A stretch of DNA of 64,000 nucleotides, from positions 1-64,000 of the forward strand of contig NZ_JAQRFK010000003.1 of assembly GCF_028598745.1 (NCBI RefSeq), written 5' to 3'. This document shows positions 27,855-38,105 of this stretch, in pieces. The notes below the pieces were generated by a model. The model was given only the letters and a program-made list of their open reading frames with translations, searched no databases and was not told the DNA's origin. Each line of letters starts with the position of its first letter. Within the stretch, counting starts at the first letter, position 1. This stretch comes from Xenorhabdus sp. IM139775. GTDB taxonomy: Bacteria; Pseudomonadota; Gammaproteobacteria; Enterobacterales; Enterobacteriaceae. Both the position numbers and the translations under genes were made by a program.

Positions 27855-28067
27855 ATGGAGCAATTATTCTCTTTTGCACTGGTGCCAATTGGCGCTCGTT
27901 GCTGCAACGATGACTATGGGGCATGTCCCTCTGTCAATTTGCCTTATTCCAATTCTTCTTTCTTTTCTGTTTATAGACAGATGCGAAGTCAGCCCAGTAA
28001 CTATCGATTAAGTAGTTGTATCAATACCCAGATCGAAGTTATGGGAGATTTTGCTCATGTTGCATAA
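27855..28067 (+). CDS. Leader ORF overlapping the plaP start
   Basis: 70 codons from an ATG with GAGGA 8 nt upstream. It ends with TAA at 28065-28067, eleven bases inside plaP and in a different frame, so its last codons cover the plaP start. The peptide, [20 protein letters not shown] onward, matches nothing I recognise and lacks a signal peptide. Polyamine genes such as E. coli speF use upstream ORFs that sense ligand; a similar translational control is possible. It could also be a chance frame in a leader. Confidence 0.35.
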   Translation: MEQLFSFALVPIGARCCNDDYGACPSVNLPYSNSSFFSVYRQMRSQPSNYRLSSCINTQIEVMGDFAHVA

Positions 28068-29445
28068 TACCACCACTACTGCTAGCGCACTTGGTATGAA
28101 CCAAACCAGTGCTGACAACCGCGTTCAACTGAGAAGAACATTGACTCTGTTTCAAGTCGTCATGATGGGCCTTGCCTATATGCAGCCAATGACTATTTTT
28201 GATACATTTGGTATTGTTTCTGGTTTGACCGGCGGGCACGTTGCGACCTCTTATGCTATTGCATTGATCGCGGTTTTATTTACAGCGTTAAGTTATGGAA
28301 AATTAGTAAAACGCTTTCCGTCGGCGGGTTCTGCTTATACTTACGTACAAAAATCAATGAACCCCCATCTTGGATTTATGGTCGGTTGGTCGTCTTTACT
28401 GGACTATCTGTTAATGCCGATGATTAATGTCTTATTGGCAACGATTTATCTACAGGCTCTGTTTCCGGGTATTGATCCATGGGTTTTTGTGATCATGCTG
28501 GCTGTGATTACGACCGCCTTCAATTTGTGTGGCATCAATGTTGTTGCGAATATCAATAGCATCGTTGTGATTGTTCAGATTGCTGTTATGGCAATACTTG
28601 TCGGACTGATGATCCGTGGTGTTTATCATGGGGAAGGTGCCGGTACGTTACTGAGCATTCAGCCATTTACATCAGAAGAAGCGCGATTAATTCCGATGAT
28701 TACTGGCGCGACGATACTTTGCTTCTCATTTCTTGGGTTTGATGGTATTAGCTCTTTGTCTGAAGAAACACCAAATGCAGGTAAGGTTGTTCCTAAAGCG
28801 ATTTTCCTGACCGCATTAATTGGTGGTGTTATCTTCATCGCAGTGTCTTATTTTCTACAACTCTATTTCCCGGATATTTCCCGGTTTAAAAACCCGGATG
28901 CTTCTCAGCCAGAAATTATGTTGTATGTTGCTGGCTCGTTGTTCCAGTACGTTATTCTCATATTTTCTAGTGTCACGGTAATGGCTTCCGGTATGGCTGC
29001 ACATGCAGGGGTATCCCGTTTACTGTACGTGATGGGGCGTGATGGCGTGCTGCCTGAGAAAGTATTTGCTTATGTTCACCCGAAATGGCGTACTCCGGCA
29101 ATCAATGTCATATTGGTTGGGATTGTTGTTCTTTTAGCGGGTTGCTTGAATTTGGTGACAGCCACAGCATTGATCAATTTCGGTGCGTTGGTCGCATTTA
29201 CTTTTGTTAACTTGTCGGTTATCTCTCAATTCTATATTCGTGAGCGTCGTAACTGTACATTGAAAGACACCTTGAATTTCCTGATCCTGCCACTATTTGG
29301 TGCAGCGACAGTCGGGGTCTTGTGGGTGAATCTGGAAGCAAAATCGATGGAGTTAGGTTTGATTTGGGCAGGAATTGGCCTTATTTACATGTTTTTCCTG
29401 ACACGTAGCTTCCGGCAGCCAATGCCTCAGTTCAGTGAGTCATAA
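28057..29445 (+). CDS. plaP: Putrescine importer PlaP (YeeF), APC family
   Basis: 462 residues from ATG 28057 (GGGAG 9 nt before). The TTG at 28051 adds two residues and sits too close to the ribosome site. Twelve membrane segments. It matches E. coli PlaP more closely than Puu[54 protein letters not shown] and [16 protein letters not shown]. Proton-linked low-affinity putrescine uptake. E. coli also has plaP in the sbcB region, supporting the assignment. Own terminator at 29519. Confidence 0.88.
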   Translation: MLHNTTTTASALGMNQTSADNRVQLRRTLTLFQVVMMGLAYMQPMTIFDTFGIVSGLTGGHVATSYAIALIAVLFTALSYGKLVKRFPSAGSAYTYVQKSMNPHLGFMVGWSSLLDYLLMPMINVLLATIYLQALFPGIDPWVFVIMLAVITTAFNLCGINVVANINSIVVIVQIAVMAILVGLMIRGVYHGEGAGTLLSIQPFTSEEARLIPMITGATILCFSFLGFDGISSLSEETPNAGKVVPKAIFLTALIGGVIFIAVSYFLQLYFPDISRFKNPDASQPEIMLYVAGSLFQYVILIFSSVTVMASGMAAHAGVSRLLYVMGRDGVLPEKVFAYVHPKWRTPAINVILVGIVVLLAGCLNLVTATALINFGALVAFTFVNLSVISQFYIRERRNCTLKDTLNFLILPLFGAATVGVLWVNLEAKSMELGLIWAGIGLIYMFFLTRSFRQPMPQFSES

Positions 29446-29518
29446 TAAAAGAGAGATTTTAAACGGCGGCGGGTAAGGCTGCTGTTTGAACATGAAGAAT
29501 ACACTGATACTTTTTGTG

Positions 29519-29548
29519 AAACAGCACCGTTGGGTGCTGTTTTCATTT
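29519..29548 (+). terminator. Terminator downstream of plaP
   Basis: AACAGCACC and GGTGCTGTT form a 9-bp stem around GTTG, followed by TTTCATTTT. Confidence 0.82.
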
Positions 29549-29673
29549 TAATTGAATAAAAAAGCATAGAAATTATACAAAACTTATCAAAAGACATCAT
29601 ATAATAAAAATTCGCCATACCTGATTTCATTAAGAGCACGTTTGCTTGGCTCTCGTAAGGTAAGAAAACGATT

Positions 29674-31419
29674 ATGAATGATGCTAAAAACCCTCAAAAT
29701 CAGCAATTCATTGCTGTTCTCACCCATATTGTTGGCGCTACTCATATTCTCGCTGAACCCCGAAAAACGGAGCGTTACCGTAAAGGCTTTCGTTCTGGAC
29801 AAGGGAATGCCCTTGCGGTTGTTTTTCCGGGGTCATTATTGGAGCAGTGGCAAGTATTCAAAGCCTGTGTTAATGCCGATAAAATTATTCTGATGCAGGC
29901 AGCCAATACCGGGTTAACGGAAGGTTCTACACCGAGTGGTGATAATTACGACCGCGATATCGTCATTATTAACACCTTACGCATGGATAAAATCCAGATC
30001 CTTCAATCAACGAACCAAGTTATTGCCTTTCCGGGGAGTACACTGTGGCATTTAGAAAAGGTATTGAAACCATTGGGACGTGAACCGCATTCCGTGATTG
30101 GTTCGTCCTGTATTGGGGCTTCTGTTATTGGGGGGATTTGCAATAACTCAGGCGGTTCTTTGGTGCAGCGTGGGCCAGCTTATACCGAAATGGCACTCTA
30201 TGGACGTGTCAATGAAAAGGGAGAAGCTGAGCTGATTAATCACTTGGGAATATCGTTGGGTGATCAGCCTGAAGATATTTTGACTTGTCTGGAAGAGCAA
30301 CGTTACCGAACCGAAGATATTCAGCGCAATGACAACGTGGCCTCTGATCATGAATATTCACAGCGTGTCCGTGATGTTGATGCAGGCACGCCATCACGGT
30401 TCAATGCGGATGAGCGCAGGTTGTTTGAAGCCTCAGGTTGTGCGGGTAAATTAGTTGTTTTTGCCGTCCGTCTTGATACTTTCCCCGCAGAGTCCTCTTC
30501 GCAAGTTTTCTACATCGGAACCCATCAACCTGATGTATTGACGGAGTTACGTCGTCATATTTTATCGAATTTCCAGCACTTGCCCGTTGCCGGGGAATAC
30601 ATGCATCGGGATATATTTGATATCGCAGAAATCTATGGGAAAGACACCTTTGTTATGATTGATAAACTCGGTACAGATAAAATGCCGATGTTTTTCAATT
30701 TGAAAGGACGGGCCGATGCCATATTAGATAAAGTGCCGTTTTTACCCTCACATCTAACCGATCGTATTATGCAGGGATTGAGCCGCTTATTGCCCTCGCA
30801 TTTACCCGAACGCCTGAAAGAGTACCGGAACCGCTTTGAACATCACTTAATGTTGAAAATGTCAGGTGAGGGAATTAAGGAGGCGAGTGAGTGGCTGGAA
30901 AGTTACTTTAAACAAGCGGATGGAGAATATTTTGCTTGTACTCCAGCAGAAGGTGCAAAAGCATTCTTACACCGTTTTGCCGCCGCAGGGGCTGCAATCC
31001 GTTACCAAGCTGTTCATAGTCATGAAGTGGAAGATATTTTGGCATTGGACATTGCCTTGCGCCGTAATGATCGAGAATGGTTTGAGACTTTGCCGGCCGA
31101 AATTAATAAAGCGTTGGTTCACCGGCTTTATTATGGCCATTTTATGTGTCATGTATTTCATCAAGACTATATCGTCAAAAAAGGCACCGATGTTCATGCC
31201 CTAAAAGCAAAAATGCTGGAAATTTTGAATCAACGTGGGGCAGAGTACCCCGCTGAACACAACGTGGGTCATTTATATAAAGCCAAACCACAGCTTAAGC
31301 GTTTCTATCAAATGACTGATCCGACCAACAGCTTAAATCCGGGGATAGGTAAAACGTCTAAGCTGAAACATTGGGGAGAAGAATGCGGTTGCCACGTTGT
31401 TGAGCATCAACAGGATTAG
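29674..31419 (+). CDS. dld: Quinone-dependent D-lactate dehydrogenase Dld
   Basis: 581 residues (E. coli 571). N-terminal FAD-binding PCMH domain with NTGLTEGSTPSGDNYDR, INTLRMDKIQI and GSSCIGASVIGGICNNSGGS. The C-terminal membrane-binding D-LDH domain has FCP-like segments and the ending NPGIGKTSKLKHWGEE. Peripheral inner-membrane flavoprotein that oxidises D-lactate to pyruvate and feeds electrons to quinone. Single gene with its own terminator shared with sbcB. Confidence 0.95.
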   Translation: MNDAKNPQNQQFIAVLTHIVGATHILAEPRKTERYRKGFRSGQGNALAVVFPGSLLEQWQVFKACVNADKIILMQAANTGLTEGSTPSGDNYDRDIVIINTLRMDKIQILQSTNQVIAFPGSTLWHLEKVLKPLGREPHSVIGSSCIGASVIGGICNNSGGSLVQRGPAYTEMALYGRVNEKGEAELINHLGISLGDQPEDILTCLEEQRYRTEDIQRNDNVASDHEYSQRVRDVDAGTPSRFNADERRLFEASGCAGKLVVFAVRLDTFPAESSSQVFYIGTHQPDVLTELRRHILSNFQHLPVAGEYMHRDIFDIAEIYGKDTFVMIDKLGTDKMPMFFNLKGRADAILDKVPFLPSHLTDRIMQGLSRLLPSHLPERLKEYRNRFEHHLMLKMSGEGIKEASEWLESYFKQADGEYFACTPAEGAKAFLHRFAAAGAAIRYQAVHSHEVEDILALDIALRRNDREWFETLPAEINKALVHRLYYGHFMCHVFHQDYIVKKGTDVHALKAKMLEILNQRGAEYPAEHNVGHLYKAKPQLKRFYQMTDPTNSLNPGIGKTSKLKHWGEECGCHVVEHQQD

Positions 31420-31443
31420 TTTGCCTTTATAACGAATTCAAAA

Positions 31444-31480
31444 TAGAAAAAGACAACACATTGCTGTTTGTCTTTTTCTA
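31444..31480. terminator. Bidirectional terminator between dld and sbcB
   Basis: TAGAAAAAGACA and TGTCTTTTTCTA form a perfect 12-bp stem around a 13-nt loop between two convergent genes. The stem contains the T-runs. Confidence 0.78.
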
Positions 31481-31510
31481 TGATTAAACGAATCTTAATA
31501 TCTATAGCTT

Positions 31511-32941
31511 TTATTCAGCTAATTGCACTGCGTAATTAACCAATGCTTTTAACTGACGGCACTTTTCTTCATCAGACTGATATTCAGCAAAAAGTCTTTC
31601 AATCGTTGCAAGATATTGGCTGATACTTTCCGGTGTTAACGTATCCTGACGATAACGCAACCAGCGTTGTTGCTCGTCATCATCCAGTGTTGCTGGGTAG
31701 TTTCTCGCGCGATAGCGGAATAACAGCGGCTTAATGCGCGCATCCTGGAATGTTAAATCCAGGGCAGGTAAGTTCTGGGGCGATGTTTCTCTGATAATTT
31801 CCATTGCGGTTTTATCAGCATCACTGAAAAAACCGCTATAAAGTTTAGTATCGATATTATCAGATTCTGGGAACACGTCTGGATCAGAAAACAGTTCAAC
31901 AACTTTTTCTCTGATTTGCGGATGATTGCGCAGGATAGCCAAATTTTGTTCACATTGGTTGCGATCTAATCCGACCCGCTCGGCATCTTTTGGCCGCAAG
32001 GTATTTTCTGGTGCAATGATTGGGCATTTATTAATATGCACCAGTTTAATCGGGACCGGGCTTTGATCGGGCCGTAATTCATCCCGCCGGGTATATAAAC
32101 GCTCGCGTAATTCCTCTGCGCTGAGTTGCAGAAGTGGCGTGATATCACCGGCCAGATCGCACATGATAACCGCATTGCGGTTACTCGGATGCCATGCCAA
32201 AGGCGCGACAAGGCTAATATTGCTGCGCAGAGTCCCAAACATGCCTGATACATGTACCAGAGGTTTCATTTGTGGAATATCAATTTGATTGCTGATTTTC
32301 TGTTTATTTCTTAACTGGAAAAAGTAATCAAATAGCTTAGGTTGGGCTTTTTTCACCAACTTGGCCATGGCAATAGTGGCATAAACATCGGACATGGCAT
32401 CATGCGCATGAGTATGCTCAACACCATTGGCTTTTGTCAGATGTTCCAGTTTGAAGCTGGGTAGTCCATCTTCATTCTCTGGCCAGACAATCCCTTCCGG
32501 ACGCAAGGCATAGCAGGCACGCAATACATCAAGCAAATCCCAGCGGGAATTGCCTTTTTGCCAGCTATAGGCATAAGGGTCGTAAAAGTTACGGTAAAAA
32601 ATATTACGGCTGACTTCGTCATCAAAACGAATGTTATTGTAGCCAAGAATACAGGTATTGGGTTTGCTGAACGCGTCATGGATTTGTCGGGTGAATTCAG
32701 CTTCATTGACGCCGTTTTTCAAGGCCAACTGAGGGGTAATTCCCGTGATCATGACAGCTTCAGGGTCGGGAAGATAATCATCAGCGGGAGCACAATACAC
32801 CACTAAAGGCTCTTCAATGATATTAAAATCACTGTCGGTGCGAACTCCTGCAAATTGTGCGGGGCGATCCAAGGCCGGATGCTTACCAAAGGTTTCATAA
32901 TCATGGAAGTAGAAACTCTGGTTTTCTTTACGGGTATTCAA
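31511..32941 (-). CDS. sbcB: Exodeoxyribonuclease I (SbcB)
   Basis: 476 residues (E. coli 475), from a TTG that aligns with the E. coli N-terminus; no better in-frame start is seen. DEDDh exonuclease: Exo I motif FHDYETFG (Asp/Glu metal ligands), LGYNNIRFDDEV (Exo II) and HDAMSDVYATIAMA (Exo III). SH3-like middle domain and helical C-terminal domain follow, with HINKCPIIAP and FRYRARNYPATLD. Degrades single-stranded DNA 3' to 5' and acts with SSB in repair. Confidence 0.95.
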   Translation of the reverse strand: MNTRKENQSFYFHDYETFGKHPALDRPAQFAGVRTDSDFNIIEEPLVVYCAPADDYLPDPEAVMITGITPQLALKNGVNEAEFTRQIHDAFSKPNTCILGYNNIRFDDEVSRNIFYRNFYDPYAYSWQKGNSRWDLLDVLRACYALRPEGIVWPENEDGLPSFKLEHLTKANGVEHTHAHDAMSDVYATIAMAKLVKKAQPKLFDYFFQLRNKQKISNQIDIPQMKPLVHVSGMFGTLRSNISLVAPLAWHPSNRNAVIMCDLAGDITPLLQLSAEELRERLYTRRDELRPDQSPVPIKLVHINKCPIIAPENTLRPKDAERVGLDRNQCEQNLAILRNHPQIREKVVELFSDPDVFPESDNIDTKLYSGFFSDADKTAMEIIRETSPQNLPALDLTFQDARIKPLLFRYRARNYPATLDDDEQQRWLRYRQDTLTPESISQYLATIERLFAEYQSDEEKCRQLKALVNYAVQLAE

Positions 32942-33179
32942 GGTTGTGTACTCTTCGTTGTCGCCAATCTTGGTATTACTATTTCAGTATTACTATGTGC
33001 TGTACATGGTAAACCATATTATGACGGATCTGAATGATTGGGTATGGATAACTATATCGTGGATTTGAACAATAGTTTGATCAATAAATTGTTGAAACTG
33101 ACTTGTCTATGCGCTGCTTGAAATTGTATTGTGTAGTTAGCATAAGAAATTATCGGTCTGATTAAAAAAGGTGTAAAAA

Positions 33180-33500
33180 ATGGACAACACAAATAAACCA
33201 ACATTCCACAATGTACTGGAGTTTGTGCGTATATTTCGTCGTAAAAACAAATTACAGCGCGAAATTGTAGACAATGAGAAAAAGATCCGGGATAACCAAA
33301 AACGTGTCCTCCTGCTTGATAACTTGGGTGACTACATAAAGCCCGGCATGTCGATTGAAGATATTCAAGGCATTATTGCCCATATGCGCAGTGATTATGA
33401 AGAACGCGTTGATGAATATATCATCAAAAATGCCGAGCTATCTAAAGAACGCCGTGAGTTATCTAAGAAACTTAAGGCAATGGATGGTGGCGTGAAGTAA
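33180..33500 (+). CDS. tmaR: TmaR (YeeX), polar PTS-enzyme I tether
   Basis: 106 residues (E. coli 109), highly conserved: [37 protein letters not shown] and [21 protein letters not shown]. Long helices, likely coiled coil. In E. coli it clusters at the pole and binds PTS enzyme I, moderating sugar uptake. Its retention is of interest because two PTS sugar loci are missing from their usual places in this window. Single gene, near sbcB as in E. coli. Confidence 0.93.
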   Translation: MDNTNKPTFHNVLEFVRIFRRKNKLQREIVDNEKKIRDNQKRVLLLDNLGDYIKPGMSIEDIQGIIAHMRSDYEERVDEYIIKNAELSKERRELSKKLKAMDGGVK

Positions 33501-33532
33501 CTTTTAGTGAGTGAAAATTTTAGTGGGTGAAA

Positions 33533-33564
33533 ACAGCCACGCCCAATGGCGTGGTTGTTTTTTG
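33533..33564. terminator. Terminator after tmaR
   Basis: AACAGCCACGCC and GGCGTGGTTGTT pair over a CAAT loop (one G-T pair), followed by TTTT. It sits between convergent genes. Confidence 0.82.
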
Positions 33565-33567
33565 GTT

Positions 33568-34194
33568 TTAGTTCCAATGTGGCTTGAGTTCAGGATCAAC
33601 TAAGGCATAAATTTGGTCATAAGTTTGTTCATCTTCCGCCATTTGTGCCAATTGATTTGCCACATCCTCCCGGCTGACCATGCCATGAATTTCTGCTTGA
33701 TAACGTTTGCAATGTCCGGTGCCGGATTGATCTGTCAGTCCGCCAGGGCGGATGATGGTAAAATCCAATGTGCTGGTTTGCAGGTAACTTTCAGCCAGTG
33801 ATTTGTATCTGACAGACTGACCAAATAATGATTTGGCCCGTGCTGATAATGACTTCCAACTTTCACCACATCCAATGGAAGTGACTAATAACATGCGGGA
33901 AATTTGTGCTTGCTCTAAGGCATCTATTATTGCCATATTCCCATAGTGATCGGCATTTCCTCCGCCAATCGTAGAGAAAACTACCGGGTTTTCTCCCGCT
34001 TGAGCAATCGCTTTTTCTATGCTTTCTCTGTCACAAGCATCGCCATGTATAACGTTAACGCCTACTGCACTGAGTTCCACTGCTTGTTGTGCATTACGAA
34101 TTAAAGCCGTGACAGGCCGATTTTGTTTTAGGGCAATCGTAACTAAATGGCGTCCGACACCTTTTCCAGCACCAAAAATGAGCCAGGGTTTCAT
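33568..34194 (-). CDS. NAD(P)-binding Rossmann-fold protein (NmrA/SDR-like)
   Basis: 208 residues from MKPWLIFGAGKGVGRHLV; GGAGG lies 11 nt before this ATG, while the ATG at 34212 overlaps that GGAGG. N-terminal dinucleotide-binding Gly motif GAGKGVGRHL, then VNVIHGDACDRESIEKAI, VFSTIGGG, LLVTSIGCGES and FTIIRPGGLTD, as in atypical short-chain dehydrogenases that bind NAD(P)H. Catalytic Tyr-Lys pair is not clear, so it may be a sensor or an oxidoreductase of unknown substrate. Separated from rne by the rne terminator. Confidence 0.75.
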   Translation of the reverse strand: MKPWLIFGAGKGVGRHLVTIALKQNRPVTALIRNAQQAVELSAVGVNVIHGDACDRESIEKAIAQAGENPVVFSTIGGGNADHYGNMAIIDALEQAQISRMLLVTSIGCGESWKSLSARAKSLFGQSVRYKSLAESYLQTSTLDFTIIRPGGLTDQSGTGHCKRYQAEIHGMVSREDVANQLAQMAEDEQTYDQIYALVDPELKPHWN

Positions 34195-34245
34195 AGACAG
34201 CAAATCCTCCATAAAATTAACCCTCTTAAATAAACAAGGGTGAAT

Positions 34246-34277
34246 AAAAAAATGGCCCCCAATCAGGGAGCCATTTC
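34246..34277 (-). terminator. Terminator of rne
   Basis: On the minus strand AAATGGCTCCC pairs with GGGGGCCATTT over TGATT, followed by a T-run, 24 nt past the rne stop. Confidence 0.85.
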
Positions 34278-34300
34278 ACCATAAAATTACCGCAATCCGA

Positions 34301-37300
34301 TTATTCGAATGGCTGTGGCTTAGACATGGCAGAGGTGGCAATACTCGTTGCAGAATGCCCGCCTGCACCGCCTTTTCCTTTAAATGGATAAGCAGGGCGT
34401 TGCCATTCAGTGATAATAACTGGCGGATTCACCCTATTTGCTGGTGCCGGTGCCTTCGTCATTGGAGAATAAGCGTGTTGATTTTTTTCCACGATAATCG
34501 AAGACTCAATAACTTTTGTCTCTTCCGTCTTAACTTCCTCTGCCTTAGCGCATATTTCCGTTGCGTCAGTGGGTTGTTCTTCATGATGTTCTTGTTCAAC
34601 AATAGGCGTCACAATGATGGAATCGACTGTGTGACGTGTTTCTTCAGAATCAGGTGATACTGGAATAAGTGTTCCTTTATCAGCTAAAACTTCTGACACT
34701 TCCGGCTGATGTTTTTCATCATGGTTGATAACCGGTTCCACGTTTTCTGGTTGAGAAATCTTAGCGCTGTCTAATTCCGGTGCTGCGGATAGCACGGTAG
34801 AAGCATCATCGATTATTTCAACGTGAGGCACTGTTGTCATTGATGCTGATTCTGTGATTGATGGCATCAGAATCACGTTTTCCTGTTGTACAGGTGTGGT
34901 TTTTTCTTCAACAACCGTTTCGTTAATGACATTAACAGAAGCGGGAATTTCAGATTCAACAACGCTGACAGGCGTCACAGGATAACGAACCCACACTTTA
35001 CCTGATGCCAGTTCTGGTGATACGACAGCCATTTTCAATGGAACCGGCGATTGAGTCAGATTGCGTTCATCGCGGTAGCGACGGCGACGTTGACCGCTGA
35101 CACGCAGGTGGCGTGGAGAACGGCGTGAACGACGCGGCATTGTGTTATCTTGCTGCTCATTGTTTTGTGAGGTAATAATTTGTGACGCGATTGGTTGTGA
35201 AGCAACCGGCAGGGAAGCAGCGTTTTGTGCAACCGTATTTTGTGGCATCGCAGGTTGGTTGGCGGCCTCAACACCAGTAGCAATAACGGCGGGTACAGAC
35301 GCTTTTGTCTCTTTGCCGGCGTTTTCTGGTGCAGATTCAGGCAGCACTGCGGGTAAGGCCACAACATTAGCTTCTTGCTTCACTCCGTCAGTGATACGGA
35401 TTTTTTGCTCAAGCTGACGGCGTTGACGGCGAGGCATAACTGGCTGGCGCTCTTCAACTTCTTCTTCGACCATGTCAGGTTGAGTAGGTGTCTGTTGAGC
35501 TTTAGTTTCCAGTTGTTGCTGACGTTTTTCTTCTTGACGACGACGTTGACGTTCAACCCGTTGTTCACGGCGTTGCTGCTGCTGTGCTTCACGAGCTTCG
35601 TTATCCATCTCCGTGCTGTCTTGAACATTATTTTTCTGCTGAGCATTACGGCTCTTCCGCTGTTCATCGCGCTCACGGTTATTGCGTGCATCACTTTCGG
35701 GACGTTCGCGGCGTTGATTCTGACGGCGAGAGTTACGACGCTCTGATGGACGGCGATTATCATTGCCAGAAGATTTTTTGTCCCTTTCTTCGGTTTGTTT
35801 TTCTTCTTCGCCACTGAACATCTTTTTCAGGGCACTTAAGAACCGACTGAGCAAACCGGGGTTTTCTGTTGGCTTCTGCTGAGTGTCTACTGCTTTTTTC
35901 TCTTTTGTTTTTGCTTTTACTGCCGCCGGTGCGGCTGTTTCTGCTGGCAGATCAAAAGTTGAAATAGCAGGTTGCTCTGGACGCTTGCGTTCATGTTGAA
36001 CATCATCCTGAACATTTAACATTTCTGCTTCATGCAGTTGTGGAAGTAAATAGCTTAAAGCTGAAATCTCTTCGCCTTTACGTACACGTAAAACAGAGAA
36101 ATGCGGAGACTGCATTTGATCATTCGGAACAATGACAACCCCAACCCCGCCTTGACGATGTTCAATAGCGCTGACCGCCTGACGTTTTTCATTCAGTAAG
36201 TAGGAAGCAATCTGCACAGGAACAATCGCATGAACCTGATGGGTGTTTTCTTTCAGTGCTTCTTCTTCGATTAAGCGCAGAATGGACAGGGACAGTGATT
36301 CGTTATCACGGATCGTTCCGGTGCCGCTACAACGAGGACAAACATGGTGGCTGGATTCACCCAGAGATGGGCTTAAACGCTGACGCGACATCTCTAGTAA
36401 GCCAAAACGGGAAATTCGGCCAATTTGAATACGGGCGCGATCTTGGCGCACAGCATCACGCAGCCGATTTTCAACTTCGCGTTGATGGCGTACAGGGGTC
36501 ATGTCGATGAAATCGATAACAATAAGGCCACCAAGGTCACGTAGGCGCAATTGACGTGCAATTTCATCAGCGGCTTCCAGGTTGGTATTAAACGCGGTTT
36601 CTTCAATATCACCCCCACGAGTTGAACGGGATGAGTTGATATCAATTGCCGTCAGGGCTTCTGTCGTATCGATGACCACAGAGCCGCCGGAAGGCAACCG
36701 CACTTCACGCTGGAAGGCCGATTCGATTTGCGACTCTATTTGATAATGGCTGAACAGCGGGACTTCGCCACTGTAAAGTTTGATTTTACTGGCAAAATCA
36801 GGGCGTCCCAGCGCGGTGATATGCTGGCGTGCCAAATCAAGGATTTTGGGGTTATCAATCAAAATTTCCCCAATGTCCGGGCGCAGGTAGTCACGGAATG
36901 CGCGCACGATAACATTACTTTCCTGATGGATCAGGAAGGGGGCAGGATGGCTGTCTGCGGCTTTTTTGATGGCTTCCCAATGTTTCAGGCGGAAGTTCAG
37001 GTCACCCTGCAAGGCTTCGGCAGATTTACCAACGCCAGCGGTGCGAACGATAAGCCCCATTCCTTCCGGCACTTCAAGGGAAGAGAGCGCTTCTTTTAAT
37101 TCGATGCGATCATCACCTTCAATGCGGCGAGAAATTCCTCCTGCCCTTGGGTTATTTGGCATCAGAACCAGATAGCTGCCCGCCAAACTGATAAAAGTGG
37201 TTAAAGCAGCGCCTTTATTGCCCCGTTCTTCTTTATCAACTTGGACGATGACTTCCTGGCCTTCTTTAAGAATATCCTTAATGTTAGGGCGACCATGAGA

Positions 37301-37549
37301 GTGATAATTATTTGGGAAATATTCGCGAGCAATTTCTTTTATGGGTAGGAAACCGTGACGCTCCGCCCCGTAATCAACAAAAGCAGCTTCCAGGCTAGGT
37401 TCAATTCGAGTAATTTTACCTTTATATATATTTGCCTTTTTCTGCTCATGGCCAGGGCTTTCAATATCCAAATCATAAAGACGTTGCCCGTCAACAAGGG
37501 CAACACGCAACTCTTCCTGCTGGGTTGCGTTGATTAACATTCTTTTCAT
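34301..37549 (-). CDS. rne: Ribonuclease E
   Basis: 1082 residues (E. coli 1061). Catalytic half: RNase H-like and S1 domain ([21 protein letters not shown]), 5' sensor, DNase I-like domain with the metal Asp pair in [16 protein letters not shown] and [11 protein letters not shown], and the Zn-link CPRCSGTG. The disordered half starts near residue 530: amphipathic membrane anchor [14 protein letters not shown], Arg-rich RNA-binding stretch (about 590-690), a second basic region [14 protein letters not shown], and the C-terminal PNPase-binding end [12 protein letters not shown]. Scaffold of the degradosome at the inner membrane; matures rRNA and tRNA and starts mRNA decay. The middle of the tail is more acidic and Val/Thr/Pro-rich than in E. 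coli. Confidence 0.97.
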   Translation of the reverse strand: MKRMLINATQQEELRVALVDGQRLYDLDIESPGHEQKKANIYKGKITRIEPSLEAAFVDYGAERHGFLPIKEIAREYFPNNYHSHGRPNIKDILKEGQEVIVQVDKEERGNKGAALTTFISLAGSYLVLMPNNPRAGGISRRIEGDDRIELKEALSSLEVPEGMGLIVRTAGVGKSAEALQGDLNFRLKHWEAIKKAADSHPAPFLIHQESNVIVRAFRDYLRPDIGEILIDNPKILDLARQHITALGRPDFASKIKLYSGEVPLFSHYQIESQIESAFQREVRLPSGGSVVIDTTEALTAIDINSSRSTRGGDIEETAFNTNLEAADEIARQLRLRDLGGLIVIDFIDMTPVRHQREVENRLRDAVRQDRARIQIGRISRFGLLEMSRQRLSPSLGESSHHVCPRCSGTGTIRDNESLSLSILRLIEEEALKENTHQVHAIVPVQIASYLLNEKRQAVSAIEHRQGGVGVVIVPNDQMQSPHFSVLRVRKGEEISALSYLLPQLHEAEMLNVQDDVQHERKRPEQPAISTFDLPAETAAPAAVKAKTKEKKAVDTQQKPTENPGLLSRFLSALKKMFSGEEEKQTEERDKKSSGNDNRRPSERRNSRRQNQRRERPESDARNNRERDEQRKSRNAQQKNNVQDSTEMDNEAREAQQQQRREQRVERQRRRQEEKRQQQLETKAQQTPTQPDMVEEEVEERQPVMPRRQRRQLEQKIRITDGVKQEANVVALPAVLPESAPENAGKETKASVPAVIATGVEAANQPAMPQNTVAQNAASLPVASQPIASQIITSQNNEQQDNTMPRRSRRSPRHLRVSGQRRRRYRDERNLTQSPVPLKMAVVSPELASGKVWVRYPVTPVSVVESEIPASVNVINETVVEEKTTPVQQENVILMPSITESASMTTVPHVEIIDDASTVLSAAPELDSAKISQPENVEPVINHDEKHQPEVSEVLADKGTLIPVSPDSEETRHTVDSIIVTPIVEQEHHEEQPTDATEICAKAEEVKTEETKVIESSIIVEKNQHAYSPMTKAPAPANRVNPPVIITEWQRPAYPFKGKGGAGGHSATSIATSAMSKPQPFE

Positions 37550-37850
37550 TCTAACTTACTCATTATTTTTTACATTAATATAGAGCTGCGAGTAAAAAAG
37601 AGGTGAGCTATCTGGTTACCGATGACCTCGTGTCTTTTACAAAACCGCCAGCCTCACGGCTATCGTCTGTATAGAGGCGCCTATTTGTCGGTGAGTCTGA
37701 ATTTCATTTGAACACAGTACTCTTTATTGGGATGCTGTAATAAATTGGTACAGATTTTACCCAATCCAGTAAGCTGCCACCCGCAGCCCATAAATTGTTT
37801 GATCAAACATTACGTCTTACGCCATTGCTGCGTTTTTGCTCAATCAAACA
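37550..37850 (-). promoter_or_regulatory. Probable rne 5' leader (autoregulatory region)
   Basis: In E. coli rne has a ~360-nt 5' UTR (rne5 element) whose hairpins let RNase E limit its own synthesis. Here the rne-rluC gap is about 550 nt and the half next to rne has GC-rich stems on the minus strand, including GCCGTGAGGCTGGCGG and GAGGTCATCGGTAACC. The 5' end was not located, so the 37850 limit is arbitrary. Confidence 0.45.
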
Positions 37851-38105
37851 GACAACAAACAATTTCAATCTTGCCATTCATAGTTTAGTAAACCGTGGCC
37901 AGAAAGCATTATTCCATTGCTATTGGGGTGATAGCAAGGTGACTTTATCGCTTTACGGGTTTTTTATTAGGAAATAGTGATAAGTTGTTAATCTTTAGTC
38001 TTTATCCTAAGACATTTGAAATAATGAAATAGGAAAAATGAATATTATTTAGACATATTTAAAAATGAGTAGCGCTCTGTTTGTTGGATTATTAGAATCT
38101 TGCCC
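37851..38105. other. Divergent promoter region between rne and rluC
   Basis: AT-rich, no gene supported; short frames here lack ribosome sites. It should contain promoters for both rne (minus) and rluC (plus). Confidence 0.45.

Noticed and set aside
27736..27924. 62-residue minus-strand frame ahead of plaP
   Set aside because: It begins inside the leader ORF region in antisense and overlaps the long hairpin; no ribosome site.
35056..35814. Frames of 100-144 residues within rne on both strands
   Set aside because: Low-complexity shadows produced by the Arg/Glu/Gln-rich tail of RNase E.
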